From Salinarimonas chemoclinalis (GTDB taxonomy: Bacteria; Pseudomonadota; Alphaproteobacteria; Rhizobiales; Beijerinckiaceae), in NCBI RefSeq assembly GCF_041514305.1, contig NZ_JBGMWH010000002.1, positions 248,001-312,000 on the forward strand: 64,000 bases of DNA. Direction: 5' to 3'. The position numbers were made by a program, and so were the translations under genes. Under the pieces are notes generated by a model. It made no database searches and was not told where the DNA came from. It worked only from the letters and a program-made list of their open reading frames with translations. Numbering within the stretch: position 1 is the first letter of the stretch; the number at the start of each line of letters is the position of its first letter. Below are positions 57,830 to 64,000 of this stretch, piece after piece.

Positions 57830-60046
57830 TCAGCGCGTGACCGGCTGGAAGCCGCCGGGGCCCGCCGGTTGGGCGGCGAGGGCGGCGGGGCCGGGCGCGC
57901 GACCCTCGCGGAAGCCCTGCGGCGTGCGGGCCTCCTCGAAGAGCGAGCCGATCCCGGTGACGACCTCGAAGGAACGGCGCGAGAGCGTGTTGCGCTGGAG
58001 CGCGGCGACCTGCGGGTCGATGCTCGCCGTCGTCGCCGGGCCGCCGCCGGCGACGGCCGGGCCGTCGTCCGAGAGGCCCGGGATCGGCCGCGGCTCGACG
58101 CCGCCGTGCGCGAAGGTCATGATCTCCTTGAAGGTCATGGCCGGCAGCGTGCCGCCGGTCATGTTGTTCGTGGAGGTGAAGTCGTCGTTGCCGAACCACA
58201 CGGCGGCGACGAAATTGCCGGTGTAGCCGGCGTACCAGGCGTCCCGGTAGGCGTTCGTCGTGCCCGTCTTGCCCGCCGAGCGGATGCCGTCGATCGCCGC
58301 GCGCCGGCCTGTGCCGCGCTCGGGCACGGCGACGAGCATCGTGTTCATGTCCGCGACGACACCCGTGGAGAGCACGCGCTCGCGCGGCGCATCGCGATCG
58401 TGCGCGTAGAGGAGCACGCCGTCCTGCGTCGTCACCTCGACCGTGGGGTAGGGCCGCGCCCGCTCGCCGCCGTTGGCGAAGACGGCGTAGCCGGCCGCCA
58501 TGTCGAGCACGGTCATCTCGGACGCGCCGATCGGCAGCGAGGACGAGTCCGCGAGCGGCGTCTCGACGCCCATGCGCCGCGTCGTCTCGATGATGCGCGC
58601 GCGCCCGCGCTTCGCGTCGCCCTCGCCGAGCTCGACGGAGAGCCGCACGGGGATCGTGTTGATCGAGCGCGCCAGCGCCGTGATCATCGGCATCGCCCCC
58701 GAGAAGGAGCGGTTGTAGTTGTTCGGGCACCAATTGCCGAGGCAGATCGGCCGGTCGACGACCGTCGAATCCGGGCGATAGGGCAGGTAGGACAGCGCGG
58801 TGGCGTAGACGAAGGGCTTGAAGGACGAGCCCGGCTGGCGGCGCGCGTGCGCCGCCCGGTTGAACTGGCTCTGTCCATAGTCACGCCCGCCGACGATCGC
58901 GCGAACGGCGCCGTCCGGTTCCATCAGCACCGCCGCCGCCTGGCCGACGCGGTAGCGCTCGCCGTGCTGGCGCAGCGTGTCCTCGACCGCGAGCTCGGCG
59001 CGGCGCTGCATGGCCTGATCGAGCGGCGTCTTCACGACGAGCACCCGCTGGTTCCCGAAATGCCCGTCGCGGGCCATGTCCCGGACCTGCTCGAAGGCCC
59101 AGTCGAGATAGTAGTCGGGCGTCGTCTCGCGGCCGCGGTCGATCGCGCTCGCGGGGTTGCGCCGCGCGATCTGGACCTGGCCCTCCGACATGAAGCCGGC
59201 GTTCACCATCGCGGTGAGCACGTCGTTCGCGCGCGCGCGGGCCGCGGGCAGGTTGACGTGGGGCGAGAAGCGTGAGGGCGCCTTGAAAAGCCCCGCCAGC
59301 ATCGCCGCTTCCGCCAGCGTCACCTCGCCGATCGGCTTGCCGAAGTAGAAGTCCGCCGCCGCGACGACGCCGAAATTGCCGCCGCCCATGTAGGCGCGGT
59401 CGAGGTAGAGCTTGAGGATCTCGTTCTTGGAGAGCTGGAACTCGAGCCAGAGCGCGAGGAACGCCTCCTTGATCTTGCGGTCGAGGGTGCGCTCGTTGGA
59501 GAGGAACAGGTTCTTGGCGAGCTGCTGGGTGATGGTCGAGCCACCCTGGACGACCGTACCCTCCCGCGAGTTGGCCACCAGCGCGCGGGCGGTCCCGATC
59601 GGGTCGATGCCCCAGTGCGAGAAGAAGCGTCGGTCCTCGGTGGCGAGGGCGGCCTTGATCACGACCTCGGGTATTTCGTCGATCGCCACGGAATCGTCGT
59701 GCCGGATGCCGCGCCGGCCCACCTCCTGGCCGTAGCGATCGAGGAAGGTGACGGCGAGCTCCTCCGTGCGCCGCCACTCCTCCTGCGTCTCGTAGAAGGC
59801 GGGGATGGCGAGGGCGAGCATCACGGTGGCGCCCGCGAGCCCCAGGGTGACGCCCTCGGAGGCGAGGTCGAGCACGACGCGGGCGGCGCCGCGGGCGCGG
59901 AAGAGGTCCGTGAAGGCCGTGTAGCGCCGCCAAACCGTCTCGAGGTCGCGGCGCGAGTCGAACGCGGAGGCGGACAGCCAGGCGTCGAGGGCCAGCGCGG
60001 CCCGCTTGACCCGTGTCCAGACGCTGATCTTCCGATCGAAACGCAC
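57830..60046 (-). CDS. Penicillin-binding protein 1A
   Basis: A 738-aa class A PBP. A cytoplasmic basic segment and a helix at about 65-85 precede the GT51 domain, with catalytic Glu137 (ALATEDRRFF) and QGGSTITQQLAKNL at 167-180. The transpeptidase domain has SSFK at 407-410 (RRQPGSSFKPF) and KTGTTNAY near 594. A proline/glycine-rich tail ends the protein. It is shorter than the Escherichia coli PBP1A and lacks its large OB insert. The start ATG 60046 has a CtrA-type box 30 bp upstream, which would tie wall synthesis to the cell cycle. Confidence 0.95.
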   Translation of the reverse strand: MRFDRKISVWTRVKRAALALDAWLSASAFDSRRDLETVWRRYTAFTDLFRARGAARVVLDLASEGVTLGLAGATVMLALAIPAFYETQEEWRRTEELAVTFLDRYGQEVGRRGIRHDDSVAIDEIPEVVIKAALATEDRRFFSHWGIDPIGTARALVANSREGTVVQGGSTITQQLAKNLFLSNERTLDRKIKEAFLALWLEFQLSKNEILKLYLDRAYMGGGNFGVVAAADFYFGKPIGEVTLAEAAMLAGLFKAPSRFSPHVNLPAARARANDVLTAMVNAGFMSEGQVQIARRNPASAIDRGRETTPDYYLDWAFEQVRDMARDGHFGNQRVLVVKTPLDQAMQRRAELAVEDTLRQHGERYRVGQAAAVLMEPDGAVRAIVGGRDYGQSQFNRAAHARRQPGSSFKPFVYATALSYLPYRPDSTVVDRPICLGNWCPNNYNRSFSGAMPMITALARSINTIPVRLSVELGEGDAKRGRARIIETTRRMGVETPLADSSSLPIGASEMTVLDMAAGYAVFANGGERARPYPTVEVTTQDGVLLYAHDRDAPRERVLSTGVVADMNTMLVAVPERGTGRRAAIDGIRSAGKTGTTNAYRDAWYAGYTGNFVAAVWFGNDDFTSTNNMTGGTLPAMTFKEIMTFAHGGVEPRPIPGLSDDGPAVAGGGPATTASIDPQVAALQRNTLSRRSFEVVTGIGSLFEEARTPQGFREGRAPGPAALAAQPAGPGGFQPVTR

Positions 60047-60075
60047 CCCGTTCCCCCGCTACCCGCCCGGACCGC

Positions 60076-60090
60076 TTAACCAAAGGTTAA
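60076..60090 (-). promoter_or_regulatory. CtrA-type binding box upstream of PBP1A
   Basis: TTAA (60076-60079), seven bases, TTAA (60087-60090): an exact match to the full CtrA consensus TTAA-N7-TTAA. The element is also palindromic. It is 30 bp before the PBP1A ATG. CtrA control of cell-cycle genes is established in alphaproteobacteria; its action here is inferred. Confidence 0.6.
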
Positions 60091-60367
60091 CCGCCGAGGT
60101 TCCTATCAGACATTCGCGCCCGCGGCGATTCGAATCCGCCGCCCGGGAGCCGTGGTAAACGGCGCGGCACGGTCGGGGTTCGCCCCGAATCGGCCGCGGC
60201 GTCGCCTCGGTTCCGCCCGTCGGGAGGCGCAGGGGTCACCGGCCTCCGCCTCCCGTCGCCGTCGGGCCCGCAAGGCCCGTGCCGGTCGCATTCGCCACGA
60301 AACGGGGCCGCCTCGTTCGGAATTCGTTGAGGTTGACGGGCGATGAACGCCCGCCGAGGATCGCCCC
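60091..60367. other. Intergenic region between divergent PBP1A and YcgN genes
   Basis: Contains a near-perfect palindrome around 60124-60144 (GGCGATTCGAATCCGCC) and GC-rich stretches. No tRNA or small ORF is credible. It should hold the ycgN promoter. Confidence 0.45.
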
Positions 60368-60841
60368 ATGTCCCGCCGCGAGACGCTCAGCTCCGCCGAT
60401 GCCCCATTCTGGCGCACGAAGCCGCTTTCCGAGATGTCGGAGGCGGAGTGGGAGAGCCTGTGCGACGGCTGCGGCCGCTGCTGCCTCGTCAAGCTCGAGG
60501 ACGAGGACACCGCCGAGGTCGCCTACACCGACGTCGCCTGCCGGCTCCTCGACGCCGGCACCTGCCGCTGCCGCGACTACGAGAACCGCCAGGCCCAGGT
60601 GCCCGACTGCGTGCGCCTGACGCCGCAGGCGGTCGAGCGCCTCTCCTGGCTGCCGGGAACCTGCGCCTATCGCCGCGTGGCGGAGGGCAGGGGGCTCGCC
60701 TGGTGGCACCCGCTGGTCTCCGGCTCGCCGGAGACCGTGCACGCGGCGGGGGTGTCCGTGCGCGGGCGCGTGTCGGGGATGGAGGACGAGGTGGGGCTGG
60801 CGGAGCTGGTGGAGCGGGTGGTGGGGTGGCCTTGGGAGTGA
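60368..60841 (+). CDS. YcgN/UPF0260 family cysteine-cluster protein
   Basis: A 157-aa protein of the YcgN (UPF0260/YkgJ-like) family with a conserved Cys pattern that may bind zinc or an iron-sulfur cluster: Cys32, Cys35, Cys38 and Cys39 in LCDGCGRCCL, then Cys58, Cys66, Cys68 and Cys81. YTDVACRLLD, CRCRDYENR and GLAWWHPLVSG are further hallmarks. The function is unknown. The ATG 60368 matches relatives. Confidence 0.93.
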   Translation: MSRRETLSSADAPFWRTKPLSEMSEAEWESLCDGCGRCCLVKLEDEDTAEVAYTDVACRLLDAGTCRCRDYENRQAQVPDCVRLTPQAVERLSWLPGTCAYRRVAEGRGLAWWHPLVSGSPETVHAAGVSVRGRVSGMEDEVGLAELVERVVGWPWE

Positions 60842-61076
60842 GGGCCGGCGCCGTCGTCACCCGGGGTGGGATGTGGCGCGCACAGGTCAGCGCCCATTCC
60901 TCGATGATCGAGAGATTGCCGATCCCTTCTCCGCGCATGGCATGGTCGGGGAATTCGTCGATCCACGCGCCGATGTCGTCGATCGCCGGGACGTTCACCG
61001 GGCGCCGGGGGCTCTCGCCCGCGAGCGCCCGGCGCACCTGATCACGCAACGCGCGGTCCGCTGTGAAGCGGATCAC
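60842..61076 (-). pseudogene. GTGA-coupled ORF fragment after the AI-2E carrier
   Basis: An open frame starts at GTG 61076, overlapping the stop of the AI-2E-type gene as GTGA (61073-61076). Its first 70 or so residues look like real protein (VIRFTADRALRDQVRRALAG, then IDDIGAWIDEFP, HAMRGEGIGNLSIIEEW). The frame then becomes Pro- and Arg-rich and runs antisense through ycgN to 60489 without a stop, which is not credible as coding. I read it as a truncated gene or the 5' remnant of one whose 3' end was lost. The family is not recognised. The given left end is simply the ycgN boundary. Confidence 0.4.
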
Positions 61077-62248
61077 CCCTGCGCCCGTTCCGGCGCGCTC
61101 GCATCCGCCTTCCCGTCCTCCCCGTCCTCGTCCTCCCCCTCCGCCTCCCCCGGCACGCTCGTCTGCTCCCCGAGCGTATCGCGTATCCACAGCATCTTCA
61201 CGAAAACCATGATCGCCACCGCCATCGGCACGGCCAGAAAGACGCCCAGCAGGCCCCACGCGAGGCCGAAGGCGACGATGGCGAAGAGGACGAACGCGGG
61301 AGCGAGGTTCACGGCCTTGCGCTGGATCAGCGGCAGGATGACGTTGCCTTCGATCTGCTGCACCACGACGACGACGCCGATCGTCCAGAGCACCGTGTTC
61401 GGCCCCTCGTTGAAGGCGAACACGATCGCCGGAACGGCGCCGATGAAGGGCCCGAGGAAGGGGATGAAGTCCAGCACCCCCGCGATCAGCCCGAGCGCGG
61501 CGGGGGCCGGCAGGCCGATCCACCAGAATGCGGCACCGCTGAGGACGCCGACGAGCGTCATCGATGCGAGCTGGCCGAAGAACCACAGCTTCAAGGCGTT
61601 TCCGGTGGTGACGAACGCGCCGTCGATGCGCGCATGCATCTCGTGCGGGAACAGATGCACGATGACGCGCCGGTACAGCGCGGGGTCGAAGGCGAGATAG
61701 ACGGCGGCGACCACGACGATCAGCGCGTCCACCATGCCGCCGAGCAGGGTGAAGCCGATGTTCGCGGCTTGGCTCATGACGGTCGTGCCATCCCCGGCCG
61801 CGGCGGCGAAGCGCTCCTCCAGGCGCTCGACCGGGTCCTGGATGCCGAGCCGGTCGCCGACGGCTTCGATCGCCGTCGGCAGCTGCTCGAACACGTCCCG
61901 GACCTGGCCCTGGATCGTCATCGTGAAGAACGTCGCGAACCCGGCGATCACGAGTACGAGGAGGGCGAGCCCGACGTAGAACGCGGCGGCGCCCGGCAGT
62001 CCCGGTATGCGCGCCACCAGGTCGACGAAGGCGCGCAGGATGATGCCGAGCAGCAGGGCCGCGAAGGCGAGAACCAGCACGTAGGCGAAGCTGTAGACCA
62101 CGTAGGCGAGCGCCACCACGAGGGTGACGATCAGCACCTTGCGCACGAACGGCGTGTCCTCCCCCGCGAAGCCCTGCGGATTGGATGCACGGGCCTCGGG
62201 GACCCTGCGTCTCGCGTTCTCCGCGCGCGCCGTGCTCTCGTCCGTCAT
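61073..62248 (-). CDS. AI-2E family transporter
   Basis: A 391-aa inner-membrane protein with about eight helices, of the PerM/YdgG family named after autoinducer-2 export although most members have other or unknown roles, some acting as Na+/H+ antiporters. Typical segments are DLVARIPGLPGAAAFYVGLA, IAGVLDFIPFLGPFIGAVPA near 245-265 and IEGNVILPLIQRKAVNLAPA near 305-325. The N-terminal 30 residues and C-terminal 25 are charged and cytoplasmic. It is followed by a GTGA-coupled ORF fragment. Confidence 0.92.
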   Translation of the reverse strand: MTDESTARAENARRRVPEARASNPQGFAGEDTPFVRKVLIVTLVVALAYVVYSFAYVLVLAFAALLLGIILRAFVDLVARIPGLPGAAAFYVGLALLVLVIAGFATFFTMTIQGQVRDVFEQLPTAIEAVGDRLGIQDPVERLEERFAAAAGDGTTVMSQAANIGFTLLGGMVDALIVVVAAVYLAFDPALYRRVIVHLFPHEMHARIDGAFVTTGNALKLWFFGQLASMTLVGVLSGAAFWWIGLPAPAALGLIAGVLDFIPFLGPFIGAVPAIVFAFNEGPNTVLWTIGVVVVVQQIEGNVILPLIQRKAVNLAPAFVLFAIVAFGLAWGLLGVFLAVPMAVAIMVFVKMLWIRDTLGEQTSVPGEAEGEDEDGEDGKADASAPERAQG

Positions 62249-62312
62249 CCTCGATCCTTTCGCGCCCCGGCAACGGAGGGCGGAACGAGGTGGTTCCGTG
62301 GCGCAGCGCCTG

Positions 62313-63254
62313 TCAGCCGCGCATCAGGAAATCCTTTGCCAGCATGCAATGCACGCCCTTGTTTCCGTTGACGACCTGCGTGATGCGCAGGTCGGCTGCG
62401 AGGCTCGCCAGCATGTAGGCGTCCTCGCGGGAGATCCCGGCCTTCTCGACGACGAGATCGATCATCTCCCGCAGCGCGATCACGACGCAATCGTCGAGAT
62501 CCGGGTCGAAGGCCATGGTGATCCAGTGCGTCGGCGTCTCGGCCAGCGGCCAGGTGAGCCGCATGTCGTTGCGGGCGTGGAGCGCGAACGTGCCGACGAG
62601 CCCGGTCTCGATCGCCGTGATGCAGACCTCGCCGTCGCCCTGCGCGCCGTGGCCGTCGCCGACCGAGAAGTTTCCGCCGTCGACGTGGACGGGCAGGTAG
62701 AGAATCGTGCCGGCGACGAGCTCCTTGTTGTCGAGGTTGCCGCCGTTGCGCCGCGGCGGCAGCGTCGACAGCGCGCCCCAGGCGGGCGGCGGGGCGACGC
62801 CCATGACGCCGAAGAAGGGCGCGAGCGGCAGCTCCAGCCCCCAGGACAGGCGCGCGACGTTCCTCTCGCGGTCGAGCGGGATGTGCACGCAGCGGGGCGT
62901 CTCGAAGTCGTCCGGCAGGGCGCCGCGCTGGGGGCCGAGCGTGTTGTAGCCCCAGTCGTAGTGCAGCTCGATCGTCTCGATGCGCACCTCGAGCACGCCG
63001 CCGGCCTTCAGCCCGCGCACCGCCACCGGGCCGGTGCAGATGTGGCCCGGCAGCTTCGGGGAGAGCGCCGCGTGGATGGCCGAGAGCGCCGGCGGCACCC
63101 CGAAGGGCGCGGGCGGCATCGCCTCGGGCGGGCCGGAGACGGTCGAGATCGTCACGCGGTCGCCGCTGTCGACGACGAGGCGCGGCGCCAGCGCGGCGTC
63201 GAAAAAGCCCCAGTGCACGGTCTCGGGTGCGGCGTCGAGGCGATGGTCGGCCAT
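62313..63254 (-). CDS. Acetamidase/formamidase family protein
   Basis: A 313-aa amidase of the FmdA/AmdA family, hydrolysing short aliphatic amides to acid and ammonia. Conserved segments are PGHICTGPVAVRGLKAGGVLEVRI near 70-95, DWGYNTLGPQRGALPD, VDGGNFSVGDGHGAQGDGEVC near 190-210 and NGNKGVHCML near the end. The Asp/His/Glu cluster of the zinc site lies in the SVGDGHGAQGDGE stretch. It starts at ATG 63254. No amide transporter or regulator sits beside it. Confidence 0.92.
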   Translation of the reverse strand: MADHRLDAAPETVHWGFFDAALAPRLVVDSGDRVTISTVSGPPEAMPPAPFGVPPALSAIHAALSPKLPGHICTGPVAVRGLKAGGVLEVRIETIELHYDWGYNTLGPQRGALPDDFETPRCVHIPLDRERNVARLSWGLELPLAPFFGVMGVAPPPAWGALSTLPPRRNGGNLDNKELVAGTILYLPVHVDGGNFSVGDGHGAQGDGEVCITAIETGLVGTFALHARNDMRLTWPLAETPTHWITMAFDPDLDDCVVIALREMIDLVVEKAGISREDAYMLASLAADLRITQVVNGNKGVHCMLAKDFLMRG

Positions 63255-63322
63255 GGCGTTCTCTCCGGTTCGTCGTTCCAGCAATAGCCGCACGCGCCCG
63301 CGGCGTCACCGCGCGGGGATGC

Positions 63323-64000
63323 TCAGAGCCAACCCTTGCGCTTGAACCAGTAGAACGAGATGCCGGCCGAAAGAACCATCGTCGCGAGCGCCGCCGGGTA
63401 TCCGAAGGCCCAGTCCAGCTCGGGCATCCGCGCGAAGTTCATGCCGTAGATCGTGCCCACCAGGGTCGGCGGCAGGAAGAGCACCGCGGCGATCGAGAAG
63501 ACCTTGATCACCCGGTTCTGGGCGAGGTTGATCAGCCCGAGCGTCGCCTCCTGAAGGTAGACGATCTCCGCCGTGAGCTGGCCCTCGTACGCCGAGAGCG
63601 AGCGCAGGTCGCGCTCGAGCTGCTTGAGGCGGTGCGGCGCCTCCTTCGAAAGCCAGCCCTCGCCACCCTGGCGGACGAAGGGGACGAGCCGCGTGAGCGA
63701 CAGCAGGCTCTCGCGCAGGATCGAGATCGTCATGTTGCGGCGGCCCAGCCGCATCAGGATCTCCTGGAGGTCGCCCTCCGCCTCCTTCGCCTTGCGCGCC
63801 CCGCTCTCGACGAAGAGGTGCGTCGAGACGCCGTTGAGGTCGGCCGCGACGTACTCGAGCACGTCCGCCGCGCGCTCGACGATCGAATCGATCAGCGCGA
63901 CGAAGACGAGGTCGCTTTCCGGACGCGCCTCCGGCTGGCGCGCCCACTTCGCCTCGAAGGCGCGGAAGGGCAGGGGGTCGCCGTAGCGCACGGACACGAG
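63323..64000 (-). CDS. CorA-family Mg2+/Co2+ channel, 5' end outside window
   Basis: The C-terminal 225 residues of a CorA pentameric divalent-cation channel. The pore motif YGMNF is intact in VGTIYGMNFARMPELDW, between the two membrane helices (about VIKVFSIAAVLFLPPTLVG and ALATMVLSAGISFYWF). The long stalk helix with RLGRRNMTISILRESLL precedes it. A GTG at 63997 exists but the frame continues past the window edge and the visible part lacks the family N-terminus, so the gene is cut by the window. Confidence 0.92.
   Translation of the reverse strand, partial: LVSVRYGDPLPFRAFEAKWARQPEARPESDLVFVALIDSIVERAADVLEYVAADLNGVSTHLFVESGARKAKEAEGDLQEILMRLGRRNMTISILRESLLSLTRLVPFVRQGGEGWLSKEAPHRLKQLERDLRSLSAYEGQLTAEIVYLQEATLGLINLAQNRVIKVFSIAAVLFLPPTLVGTIYGMNFARMPELDWAFGYPAALATMVLSAGISFYWFKRKGWL

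Noticed and set aside
60118..60145. TTCGAATCC resembling a tRNA T-loop
   Set aside because: No acceptor, D or anticodon arm can be folded around it; it is part of a local palindrome.

Overview
The window is very GC-rich (judged by eye, not computed), densely coding DNA from an alphaproteobacterium, most likely of the Hyphomicrobiales (Methylobacteriaceae/Salinarimonas-like; an inference from gene content). Supporting signs are an NDUFA12-type complex I gene beside a DUF2155 gene, an HWE-family histidine kinase, an ECF sigma factor with an NrsF anti-sigma factor, hisZ-hisG, a CtrA-type TTAA-N7-TTAA box and the SLC13, YcgN and CcmCDG families typical of the group. I see no rRNA, tRNA, CRISPR array, prophage or insertion sequence. 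Most of the window reads as core chromosome.

Layout. 1-2441: start of a dipeptide-type ABC importer (permease cut by the window edge, then its binding protein), with a large inverted repeat between the two genes. 2639-9153: a DUF1028 protein, a coupled TusA/DUF2478 pair, beta-carbonic anhydrase, a D-lyxose-type isomerase, YbjQ, a UMF1-type MFS carrier, a MerR regulator and a secreted unknown. 9254-12562: glmU and glmS, which make UDP-GlcNAc for the wall. 12549-14146: YbaN, DUF2155 and NDUFA12. 14339-21734: bacterial alpha-2-macroglobulin with its partner PbpC. 21842-22950: rplM-rpsI with promoter, leader hairpin and terminator. 23215-25354: a small unknown, a YefM/YoeB-type toxin-antitoxin pair and an MFS carrier. 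25575-33584: an SLC13/RCK carrier, a GNAT-nitrilase fusion, a P2-type cation ATPase, an XRE-cupin regulator, a small unknown and a META protein.

33585-33985 is a gene-free stretch holding a strong plus-strand terminator with no plus-strand gene in front of it (a possible small RNA) and an 11-bp tandem repeat. 33986-36093: hisZ-hisG. 36202-42002: a complete second dipeptide-type ABC importer with a Tat-type binding protein. 42485-45192: a MoxR ATPase, a relative of the first repeat, an AAA ATPase and acylphosphatase. 45294-49135: a 57-aa protein, a sigma/anti-sigma pair with its own recognisable promoter, an HWE histidine kinase and a Crp-family regulator, together a small signalling block. 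49265-54561: an unknown, dapD-dapE (lysine/diaminopimelate), a glyoxalase-family protein, a serine hydrolase and a LacI-type regulator. 54716-57804: ccmC-ccmD-ccmG for cytochrome c maturation and a DUF1254/DUF1214 pair. 57830-64000: PBP1A with an upstream CtrA-type box, YcgN, an AI-2E family carrier with a coupled ORF fragment, an acetamidase/formamidase and a CorA-type Mg channel cut by the window edge.

Several genes serve cell-wall growth (glmU, glmS, pbpC with alpha-2-macroglobulin, dapD, dapE, PBP1A), though they are dispersed. I found no clear new multi-gene system. The most promising leads are the orphan terminator/sRNA candidate, intercistronic hairpins at the same place in both peptide-importer operons, the sigma-factor promoter, the CtrA box at PBP1A and the GTGA-coupled ORF fragment after the AI-2E carrier.
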